DNA of 64,000 bases, taken from positions 1,240,001 through 1,304,000 of the forward strand of contig WIUZ02000009.1 in NCBI GenBank assembly GCA_015956445.1, in the 5' to 3' direction. The position numbers and the translations under genes were made by a program. Source of the stretch: Thelephora terrestris (lineage: Eukaryota; Basidiomycota; Agaricomycetes; Thelephorales; Thelephoraceae). Positions within the stretch are counted from its first letter, which is position 1, and every line of letters starts with the position of its first letter. The notes under the pieces were generated by a model. It worked only from the letters and a program-made list of their open reading frames with translations, did no database searches and was not told the origin of the DNA. Positions 9,901 through 17,627 of this stretch are shown piece by piece.

Positions 9901-11744
9901 GTAGTTGACTCCGTTTTGGCGACGTCTGGGGCGGTAGATTCGAGAGGGGCGAAGTTTTCAAGGTATGCTACACCTTCGCTTTTTATACCCAAATTTACAT
10001 TTATTTTCTTTCTGACTTCATCCTCAGGGTGGTCTGAACCCTTTTCACAAGTTCCCACAGGTTTTGAATCGATAAGGTGGCTGCGGCCCTTATCGTTTGC
10101 AAAATTATTCCAACTTTGTGCTCGGGCGCTAGTCGTTCCAGCGGAGGTCTGTGGGTCTCTTCCGTATTTGGGAAGACCCCGGCGCTTCTCGTCTTGATGC
10201 CGGTACCTATCGTCTCGTTCGTCGCCGGAGTCAGACTCATCTGACATGCTGTCGTAAGCTTTCTTGGTCCGTGGCTTAGTCCTTTCGTGGTAAAGCCCGG
10301 TGCATACCCTGATTTTTCCGTCTTCTAGCTTATCGACCGTGTACGTCCGGACCTTTTCGTCCTTGATCATGGGGTGTCGGTTCATGTCGTCAATTACCCC
10401 CTCGAGTTCTTCCTTTCGTACGGCGTTCCATTTTATTTCGTTTCCTCCTTTAGTTTTGGTTGTGGTCTCCGTCGAGAGCACGGTCGCGCCACCTCCAAGG
10501 CGCACGCCTCTACGGAACACGTACTCATGTGCTCGCCTAACCTTATTCCTGACAGGCACGTAAATCACGTCACCCGGTTCCGGTTCATCAAGCCTTAACG
10601 TCAGGTCTCCATGATACACGGTCCTGTTCCCTGCGGGGCCCTCTATCACTAACGTCACGTCAGACGCGTGTAGGTGTCGCTGACCGAGATCTTCGTCTTG
10701 TGCAAAAATCACCATCTCCTTCGACGCCAACAGTCCTTGCGGACGATATCCCGGTTCCGGTAAGTACCTTAGTGTTACTCGTTGTCTTGGCGTACTGATC
10801 CGATTTTGCAGGGGACCATCCTCTTCGTTGTAGGTTGCTCCTTCCCCTATGCTTCCGTCTTCGGTACGGTCAGAAGCGGGGTCGTCCTCGCTATCTTCCC
10901 ATCGTCCGCGACTCCACTTGCTCCGTTCCTGGATCCTTGTTCCTAGCGTGGTTACGCGTTCAATTTCATCCCGGATTGACACTGTTCCGTTTTTTCTCTC
11001 CTTGGGTGCCGTTCCTATCCCTGCTCCACTTCGCGAAACGAGTTCGTCGTCTTCCGAACCAGACTCATCTTGGTAAGTTTCTCTCTCTCTTATCAACTCC
11101 GTTCCGGGTTTATCTGTCCTCAGGGTTTGATCCTGTCGTCGGTCGTACAGCCTTGTTACGCAATGGCGTTGTACGACGCTATCGTTCGTGGATTCTTCCG
11201 CCGCCGACAACTCTTCGTCGACGTCTTCAGGTACGTCGTACGGCATCCTTCTCTTGTATTCGACCCTGACCTTTTCCTTATTAGATCCATCTACGTCCTT
11301 CTCACGGATTCGAAACGAGCTAAGTTCTTCAGGGTTTCTTTTAGGCTCATTTCCTCGTGTCTCACCATTCCATAGGTTTCGAGCTAATTCCTCCTTTCCC
11401 TGAATATCTCCTTTATCGACCACCTCAGGGTCTTCACCTTTACCCTCTTGGGTCGACACCGGCTTATCTGGTGTGCCTGTTTCGTGGGACACGCTTTTCA
11501 TGGTAAGCTCAGGTCCTTCTTGGTTGTCCTCCGTACTAATACCGCTTATCGCGGATTCATAGCCATCCGTCTCATCGGGCATTGATCCTTCAAGACTATT
11601 TCTGCCGGTTACTAGGCCAAACTCGTCTTCTTCTTCCACTTCAAGACTCACGGCACGCCTTCGGGCATCTCGGAAGGTTAGTCCTTCCTTATCGGGAAGT
11701 TCCGAGCCTTTGTAAACTAATGACGTCGTCGCCATCAATTTCAT
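6990..11744 (-). pseudogene. Extra retrotransposon ORF (about 1,416 aa), split by a CACTG element
   Basis: The frame starts at ATG 11744, overlapping the end of gag by 56 nt in the +1 frame. It runs to 9155, meets the 501-bp insertion (8654-9154), and resumes in the same frame from 8653 to the TGA at 6990. Insert plus the 3-bp TTT duplication is 504 bp, so removing them restores one continuous frame. As it stands, translation from 11744 enters the insertion and stops at 9102 after 880 residues. The N-terminal two thirds are acidic and charged. A middle part has a CSCGCQQC cluster and Pro-rich segments. The last 500 residues contain long heptad-like coiled coils (about 7080-7760). I recognise no enzymatic domain. 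Position and overlap suggest a structural or Gag-accessory product, an inference only. Confidence 0.75.
8654..9154. mobile_element. 501-bp palindromic CACTG element (non-autonomous, CACTA-like)
   Basis: The ends are CACTGGGGGCAGGGG and its near-perfect inverse at 9140-9154. The arms match for roughly 200 bp each (GATTACAT-rich, with shared GTGCACTTTTCAATAATTG). The flanks carry a 3-bp duplication TTT (8651-8653 and 9155-9157). CACTG termini with 3-bp duplications fit the CACTA (CMC/EnSpm) superfamily. There is no coding capacity. The centre contains a module like AATGTGCCCAGTGGG that recurs in the 1,011-bp element at 19460, so the two belong to one family. It sits inside, and breaks, the extra retrotransposon ORF. 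Confidence 0.9.
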
Positions 11745-14700
11745 TAGCCTTCCGACGTTCCGCCAACAGCTTCGGTGTCACGTCATCCATCGCTTCATCG
11801 CCTTCATTGTCGCCCTCGCTTCCGTCATCCCATTCGTTCGACAGGTCCGGTTCCGGTATTCGGCATGAGTACGCTGCCGCAGGCCTTTCCTTGTTACGCG
11901 TCCTTGTCGTTTCACGCGTCTGCCGTTCCTTGTGGCGGTACCTTCCTATATACCTTAGATATTCTTCTCCTTGAGCTTTCTCTGTCTGGTAACTAGTCCG
12001 GCTCGTCCGTCGTAGCTTAGTCGTCCGAGTTCTTCTTTTCATGCCTCCGGGTCCTTTCCGCCTTCGGCTAGTAGGTACATCGTTCGGTAATTCTTGTTTG
12101 GGTTCGTCGTCCGGTATGTCCAGCGTTTGCGAGGGCTCCGCTTCTTCGCTGTCTCGCTCGTCTTCTAAATTAGGCTCTTCCCTGTAGTCATCAATGTCAA
12201 ACTCCTCTGTTTCTTCCAAGGTGTTGTCATCGCATAGCCTTCTCCATCGCGCTTCATCATTCTGCTTCTCTTGTTGCATCATTTGCTGAAACTCCTCCCA
12301 GTCTTGATCTGTCACTCCCCTTAGCACCTTTTGTATCAGTGTTTCATGTAGAACCGACCGAACGGTAGACTCCTCAATTTGAGTATTTAACTCTGCCTGA
12401 TTTCCTGGGTGTTCCTGTCCCTGGGCTTCTTCTTCTTCTGCTGCTCCAACTTCATACTCGTCCATTCCTTGTTCTTCTTCCTTGTCAGACTCTTCTACCT
12501 CTCGTCTCTGTCCTGGTTCCGGTGGATCCATTTCTCCAATTGCCACAGGTGAGTAGGGAAAATCTCTCCCTCTATCTTCTAGGCCCTGGGCTCCAATATG
12601 AGCTACGTTGCTTCCTATGTCGTCATCCTCTTCTTCTTCATCCGTTTCTGGTACTTCCTGTGCTTCCTTAATGGCATAGACTTCGGCCGGACTTTGCTTC
12701 CGTTCTGTCTGTGGTGTATTGGTCCCTTGCCTTTTTAGGTTAGAGATAGGGGTTATGTTGTGCCACCCGTTCTTGGTCCGGAATGCTATTCTTGTTCCCT
12801 CATTGTCTTCAATGAGATGAGCCCGATTCCTACGTCCCCAGGGTCTTCCCAGGAGTAGCTGAAATCCGACTCGAGGATTGACATACAAGTTTCCCCTGGT
12901 TAAGATTGGTCCATCATCAGTTTCAATCGTTATTTCAGCCATTGGCACCATTCCTGCACATCTGGTTAGGTTACCATCAACTGACAATAATTGAATTTGG
13001 TGCGGTTCAGCGTCTAACCAAGGTATTCCTGCCTTTTCTGCCAAGTTCTGACTGATGACGTTGAGCTGGGATCCACTGTCAAATATTCCAGTCATCCGTG
13101 CTTTTCCTATCCTCACTGGTACTTTCAGCAAGTCTCCCTTCTCCGTCGTTATCTGGGGTTCTTTTACCTGTTCACTGAGGTAAGCTTCTTCTTCCTCCTC
13201 CTCTCCCTCTTCTTCCTCTGACATTTCTGCATCAGATGGGTCTGAGTGATCGTCCTCGTAAATCCCAACAAAACCTGTTTTGTCCTGAGCTGGGGCCAAA
13301 GCCTCACGCTGTGGTCTCATGGCGCTCACTAGGTTTCGTCGCAAGGAAGGCGCATTACTCACAATCTCCTGTACTGTTAGGGTAACTGGGGTGCTCAGAA
13401 TTTCCTTGGTTATTTCTGAACTGTCTCTTCCCACAGGCCCAGTATTAGCGACTTTGATGATGTTGGGTTTAGGTTGATGCGTAGGCTCCTTCCTCGTGCT
13501 CTTTATGGGTTTTATGGGGATTGTCTTGTCGACGTCCATTGGCACCGCCTGTATGTCAGCTGTCTCCTCAGCTATGCCCTTGTTGATGTTCATGGTTCCC
13601 ATTCCTTTGGGGTTCCTTCCTTGGTGGCCATTAGGATTGACGCTTACCTTGATGGGGGCTTCCTTCCTACCCAGACCATTTGCTTTGCCACCCCTGGGGA
13701 GTTTCTTCACCCCTTGGGCACTGCTAGGTAAGTCTCCCTGGGCTATGTTTTTCCTATGAGCTTTGCTGACCTGTTCTGTCCTTATTGCGCTATAAGCCTG
13801 GTAATTTCCTACCTGCCCAGAGGCCCATCCTAGTTCCTCTTGTGCATCTGTCCCAGCGTCTTCTTCCTCGTATTCTACTTCCATGTAATTACATGCTGCG
13901 TCGTCTTCATCATGTTCATATGTCCCAATTCGTGTGAAATGAACTTCTGCTACCTCACGCTGGATTGCCTGCACCCAAGTTTCTTCTTGAGCCCGGATTA
14001 TTCGTGAGCCATCAGGTCGTTGGAGTCTTCCACTGTTTGGTTCTCTCACAACTTTCCCTTGCTGGATTAGCTTGTTCACTTCCTCACAATACCTGATATG
14101 GTGCCCTGGCTGTCCACAACCATAACAGGTAATACTAATCCCAATTGCATTGGCTCCTGTTCCCAGAGCAAAACTCTTCTGAGGGGGTTTACTTGGTTGC
14201 TGAGGATTGGGATTGGTTCGTTGTTGGGAAGGGGAATTGAATTGTTGACGGGGAGGGTTGTTGAATCTCTGATGGGGAGGAGGGTCTCTCTGGAATGTTC
14301 CACCTTGCCAAGGGGATCTGCTTGGGCCTTGTTGAACTGGGGCCTCTATTATGCCTTTGAGCTCTGGGTAGTTCCTGACAAGATTGACGTACTTTACTAG
14401 GTAGTCTGGTTCGTTGAGTTTCAGCCCACTCATGCTTTCGACTAGCTTGTTAAGTTCCTTGTCATCTTTCCCTTTGCCCTTCTTGGTCCTGGGAGGTGTC
14501 TTGGGTGGGGTGATGGGTGACTTCCGTTGTGTAAGGGGTTTTACGTCATGGTCTGACTCATCTCCAGAACTGTATCCGTGCTTCTTCTCGTTCTCATCAT
14601 CATCCTCATCTGAGTCAGATTCAGAGTCCGAGGAATCGTACCTAGTCCTTGTAGTGAGATGCTGGTCAAACCTGTTGGGGTTGAGGACTGAGTTAGCCGC

Positions 14701-15309
14701 CTTCTCTATGTCAGATATTTCAAATGGGGTGGTAACATCCAACTCAGGGTTCACCATCCTCATATGAGATTCTGCCTGTCTTCTGAACGAGGAATTCAGT
14801 CCTTCCCAGAAATATCTGCGAACCTCTCGGTTGGAGATCCTCTTCCTTTCTTTGGCTAGGCCAACCAGCTTCCAGAATTCTAGCTGATATTTCTTAAACT
14901 CATCCAAGGTACGCATCTTGCGTTGTCTCCATTTGGCTGTGAATCCATCGATTTTTCCCATGTTCAGACATACTTCTTTGACTCCAAAGTAGTACTCCAA
15001 ATCCTTCAAGAGATCGTGGTAATCTCTCTCAGCATGGGAAGGCAAACTCCGGAGCTTCCGAGCTACCTTATCACTGCAATATCTAATAAGCCCTTGGTAC
15101 TTTTCTCTGGATGAGGTCACTCTGTAACGCTCACAGAGGTGCTCATATGTCTCCAGGAAAGGTTCCAGGCTGTGGGGCTCCCCATCAAAGGTTCGGGGTG
15201 CTCTTGATCTGTTGGGGGAGGGCAGTTCCAAATAGGAACCAGAGTAGTGTCGATCTTCATTCCTGAAGATGGGGGAGTGTTCGTTTTCTGACTCTGATAG
15301 ACGAGTCAT
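11689..15309 (-). CDS. gag: Gag-protease polyprotein of the Ty3/gypsy element
   Basis: An intact 1,206-residue frame starts at ATG 15309, about 90 nt after the primer-binding site. The Gag/capsid region is at about residues 35-210 (SRAPRTFDGEPHSLEPFLE near 34, helix-rich). An acidic Ser/Asp patch follows, then a CCHC zinc knuckle (C395, C398, H403, C408). A retropepsin-type aspartic protease lies at about residues 728-830: catalytic DSG at 744-746 and LLLGRPW near 819. A long acidic Glu-rich tail follows and may be a linker. Protease joined to Gag, with pol as a separate ORF, fits the agaricomycete gypsy layout I know. The tail overlaps the start of the extra ORF. Confidence 0.93.
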   Translation of the reverse strand: MTRLSESENEHSPIFRNEDRHYSGSYLELPSPNRSRAPRTFDGEPHSLEPFLETYEHLCERYRVTSSREKYQGLIRYCSDKVARKLRSLPSHAERDYHDLLKDLEYYFGVKEVCLNMGKIDGFTAKWRQRKMRTLDEFKKYQLEFWKLVGLAKERKRISNREVRRYFWEGLNSSFRRQAESHMRMVNPELDVTTPFEISDIEKAANSVLNPNRFDQHLTTRTRYDSSDSESDSDEDDDENEKKHGYSSGDESDHDVKPLTQRKSPITPPKTPPRTKKGKGKDDKELNKLVESMSGLKLNEPDYLVKYVNLVRNYPELKGIIEAPVQQGPSRSPWQGGTFQRDPPPHQRFNNPPRQQFNSPSQQRTNPNPQQPSKPPQKSFALGTGANAIGISITCYGCGQPGHHIRYCEEVNKLIQQGKVVREPNSGRLQRPDGSRIIRAQEETWVQAIQREVAEVHFTRIGTYEHDEDDAACNYMEVEYEEEDAGTDAQEELGWASGQVGNYQAYSAIRTEQVSKAHRKNIAQGDLPSSAQGVKKLPRGGKANGLGRKEAPIKVSVNPNGHQGRNPKGMGTMNINKGIAEETADIQAVPMDVDKTIPIKPIKSTRKEPTHQPKPNIIKVANTGPVGRDSSEITKEILSTPVTLTVQEIVSNAPSLRRNLVSAMRPQREALAPAQDKTGFVGIYEDDHSDPSDAEMSEEEEGEEEEEEAYLSEQVKEPQITTEKGDLLKVPVRIGKARMTGIFDSGSQLNVISQNLAEKAGIPWLDAEPHQIQLLSVDGNLTRCAGMVPMAEITIETDDGPILTRGNLYVNPRVGFQLLLGRPWGRRNRAHLIEDNEGTRIAFRTKNGWHNITPISNLKRQGTNTPQTERKQSPAEVYAIKEAQEVPETDEEEEDDDIGSNVAHIGAQGLEDRGRDFPYSPVAIGEMDPPEPGQRREVEESDKEEEQGMDEYEVGAAEEEEAQGQEHPGNQAELNTQIEESTVRSVLHETLIQKVLRGVTDQDWEEFQQMMQQEKQNDEARWRRLCDDNTLEETEEFDIDDYREEPNLEDERDSEEAEPSQTLDIPDDEPKQELPNDVPTSRRRKGPGGMKRRTRTTKLRRTSRTSYQTEKAQGEEYLRYIGRYRHKERQTRETTRTRNKERPAAAYSCRIPEPDLSNEWDDGSEGDNEGDEAMDDVTPKLLAERRKANEIDGDDVISLQRLGTSR

Positions 15310-15395
15310 ACTGTGAGTGGGGTGGGGATTAAGGGTAGAAGAGGGTCTAATGGTGAATGAGATGTCCTGGGTGATGTGGGTTTGTTTACTGGAAT

Positions 15396-15413
15396 CCCTC
15401 GCCGTGGGCTCCA
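15396..15413 (-). other. Primer-binding site of the LTR retrotransposon
   Basis: Two bases inside the LTR terminus the minus strand reads TGGAGCCCACGGCGAGGG. It begins with the TGG expected opposite a tRNA CCA end. The implied tRNA 3' end is GGGCT plus CCA preceded by a CCTCGCC-type T-arm strand. I cannot say which tRNA. It does not match the tRNA-Ala at 48140. Confidence 0.75.
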
Positions 15414-16404
15414 GTTGTCGGGTTCGTGGGGAGTGTAGTGTTATTTCCTATACGGAAGATAACTAACACCCTTTGGTTTGCTTAGAGACTAGAGTATAGA
15501 AACCAAGCAGGCTGGTTGATTAGTCAATGAACTCGACTAACAACTCCACAGGGTAGAGCGGGGTTCCTCTTTCCGGCTCTTGGTCCTGATGAGTTCGCTG
15601 GGGATCTACTAGTAGTGTGTCCCTCAGTAATTATTCTAGGGAATCAGTAATGTTATCACTCAGGGGCTCTGTACACTCTGATTAGACACCTAACTTCACC
15701 GTGGGAATCTATGTTCTGATAGGAATGGGGTTCCTGACTCAAGGATGGGCCTTGAGGCTGTGCTTGAGGCTGTGCAATAGTCCTGTCCTTAGGCTGTACC
15801 TAAAGCTGTGTTGAGGCTGTGTCGTGAAGCTAAACCAAATAAGGAAGGTGTACGCTTACACCTGAGGCTGTGCTTGATATGTCGTAAAAATGACAAGATA
15901 TGTCGTAGAGCTTATAGAGGTATGTCAGATACCTTAAACTTGCTACAGATGACGTCTAGTGCGTCAAACAAATATAACTTCAAATAAACTTGGGATAAAA
16001 TGATATGTCGTAGAATATGTCGGAGACCTTTGTGGTACCTGCTAAATCTGGCTGTTACCTAGACAAACACTCTTCTGAAGTGGAGGGCTATCTGCCTAAA
16101 GTATCAGACTTCAGCAATACAGACACCAAAAACTCCAACGTCACAAGTGTGCTAGGCTTGATCAGTACTTCTGACTTAGTGCTTCTTCACACAGAGGATG
16201 AGGCTGAAAGTGGTATGTGATTACTCAAAATCACTCAACCAATCAGTCCTAAGGGGTAGGGGGTAGATGAAAAGTTGTGGGGGAAAACTAGCAAAGAGAG
16301 CCTCAGTCTAGGTGAAGACTGAGCTGTTGGTGATTCTCCCTGAGTAGTGGGTGAGCTTCTGTCCTGGTGGGGTGAACTGATTGTCCCTTAGAAGTGTGGT
16401 TGAG

Positions 16405-16418
16405 GTCTATATATACTA
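16405..16418 (-). promoter_or_regulatory. LTR TATA box
   Basis: The sense strand reads TAGTATATATAGAC, about 365 bp into the LTR from its 5' end. It lies directly downstream of the phased TTCC/HSE array. This position fits the promoter that would start the genomic transcript. Confidence 0.6.
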
Positions 16419-16431
16419 ATTTACAGGAGAA

Positions 16432-16640
16432 TGTCCCAGAACATTCCAACGCACTCCACATTATTCCATAACATTCCATCATGTTCCATGGCATTCCGTC
16501 TTGTTCCTTTGGGTGACCAGTGGTCACATCTGTGACATTCCGTCACCTTCTAGAATGTTCCATTACCTTCTAATACGTTCCGGTGTTCTCCAGTAGGCTC
16601 CAAGGAATTCCATGATTTTCCATGATTTCCCAGGCTTATC
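16432..16640 (-). promoter_or_regulatory. Helically phased TTCCA array in U3
   Basis: On the plus strand the pentamer TTCCR recurs about every 10 bp between 16440 and 16505 (after ACA, TTA, ACA, ATG, GCA, TTG). It continues more loosely to 16640. On the sense strand this is a series of GGAA blocks on one face of the helix just upstream of the TATA box. It looks like an array of transcription-factor sites. Heat-shock factor is one candidate because true HSE units occur in the same segment. Confidence 0.5.
16548..16560. promoter_or_regulatory. Perfect three-unit heat-shock element in the LTR
   Basis: The sequence TTCTAGAATGTTC is an exact alternating TTC-nn-GAA-nn-TTC array, the established binding unit of HSF. 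A weaker four-unit variant overlaps the GAATGTTCTGGGACATTC segment near 16430-16450 on the minus strand. It lies about 130 bp upstream of the LTR TATA box. Confidence 0.6.
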
Positions 16641-16846
16641 TTATCTCTTATCTTATCTATTGTCCTTATCTTATCAAATGAATAAACAATTATCCATAAA
16701 ATATTCCTGCTTGGGCTGTAAGTACACTATTAATTGTGCGAAAAATAGTAAATAAATCATGATTAATCCAGGGGTCCGACAACGCACAGACCATGTTTAC
16801 GCACGTTTGGTTCCTTGTAGAATTATGACTCCTGTAGAGGACTGGG

Positions 16847-16854
16847 TATATAAG
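16847..16854 (+). promoter_or_regulatory. TATA box of the small plus-strand gene
   Basis: TATATAAG lies just outside the LTR, about 150 bp before ATG 16997. A pyrimidine-rich start region (CTTCTTTTCCCC) lies 25-30 bp downstream. A 49-nt leader intron (16927-16975, GTAAGC...TTCAG) separates it from the start codon. Confidence 0.55.
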
Positions 16855-16996
16855 GAAGAGCGTTCGCTCCTTCTTTTCCCCATTCTCAATCTCTTCTGTA
16901 CTCCTCTACCCACAACCTGAATAAAAGTAAGCTGAGGAATTCTCCTCACGACTTACCCTTTCTGACTCATTTCAGCAGGAATCCTCCTGCCAGTGT

Positions 16997-17620
16997 ATGT
17001 TCAGTGCCCCTAACCCTTTTCCCTCTACCAGTCCAGTCCAGCGACCAGTCATCCCTGACGCCAGAAGGTCTATCTGGGAGTATAAGCTCATCAGAAGTCT
17101 TCAAGTAAACCGAACCGCCGGTTTACTTACCCATTTTCCTTACTACCGACCCTTTGCAGCTCTCGACGCCGGAATCACTACCCCTCCATTTCTACTAGGA
17201 GCTGATCATCAATTCCTTTGGAATTCAGATCTTACTGAGAGCGTCCTTGCGACCGTCTACTTCAGTATCAGTCCAGCCTTTTACTTCCCCTCCCCACGTG
17301 TTCATCTCACGACTAATATCCACACCCATTCCCCTGCTATTATCGTTCTTTGGTGGGAAGTCCCAACTGAATTACCTTATTCTGTCATAGAATATCTCGT
17401 CAACTTCGAACGTCTTAGCGATCAAGACTTCGAACCGTTTGTGCAGCAACTCAATCAGTTCTGCCAAGACTACCACTCGCCCGTTCATCCTTATCAAACC
17501 GAGTCACCCCTCTCTCTTGATATCCCCCCTCCCCTCGTCTCCACACCCGGAACCCCCTTCAAAACCAGACCCGATACCCCTCACCCCGCTGCTAATCCTC
17601 TAGCGCCCCACAAACAGTAA
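16997..17620 (+). CDS. Orphan protein, 207 aa, leader intron
   Basis: A complete frame from ATG 16997 to TAA 17620 is preceded by a TATA box (16847) and a canonical leader intron (16927-16975). The N-terminal 150 residues look folded, with hydrophobic beta-like strands, Trp/Tyr/Phe-rich. A helix near residue 145 (LSDQDFEPFVQQLNQFC) follows, and the last 40 residues are Pro-rich. I recognise no domain. It directly abuts the LTR on one side and transposase debris on the other. It may be the first gene of a larger mobile element, or a gag-like protein of another element. It is not the N-terminus of the Plavaka transposase that follows. Confidence 0.5.
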   Translation: MFSAPNPFPSTSPVQRPVIPDARRSIWEYKLIRSLQVNRTAGLLTHFPYYRPFAALDAGITTPPFLLGADHQFLWNSDLTESVLATVYFSISPAFYFPSPRVHLTTNIHTHSPAIIVLWWEVPTELPYSVIEYLVNFERLSDQDFEPFVQQLNQFCQDYHSPVHPYQTESPLSLDIPPPLVSTPGTPFKTRPDTPHPAANPLAPHKQ

Positions 17621-17627
17621 GCAGGCC

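Larger units (their letters stand above)
1232..16781 (-). mobile_element. Very large Ty3/gypsy LTR retrotransposon, 3' LTR missing
   Basis: On the minus strand the order is LTR, primer-binding site, gag-protease ORF, extra ORF, long pyrimidine-rich spacer, pol. Gag and pol have the Ty3/gypsy order RT - RNase H - integrase, with the FIDD form of the RT active site that I associate with an agaricomycete gypsy group. The visible part is 15.5 kb. Removing the nested 501-bp insertion leaves 15.0 kb, against the 5-10 kb usual for fungal gypsy elements. The excess comes from the 1,416-residue extra ORF and a 2.2-kb spacer. Gag, the extra ORF and pol are in three different frames: the extra ORF is +1 to gag with a 56-nt overlap. 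The left end given here is only the pol stop codon. Gag-pro and pol are intact, but with no 3' LTR the copy is not autonomous as it stands. Confidence 0.88.
15416..16781 (-). repeat. 5' LTR of the Ty3/gypsy element (1,366 bp)
   Basis: The plus strand begins TGTCGGGTTCG and ends GGGGTCCGACA, giving the TG...CA rule and a 6-bp TGTCGG/CCGACA inverted terminus. On the element's sense strand, U3 starts at 16781. It contains a phased GGAA/TTCC array and a heat-shock-type element, then a TATA box at 16405-16418. The region 15750-16020 carries degenerate direct repeats of AGGCTGTGCTTG and GATATGTCGTA, probably in R/U5. The 5 bases beyond the right end are ACGCA. The matching target duplication cannot be checked because the other LTR is absent. 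The length is large for a fungal LTR. Confidence 0.85.
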
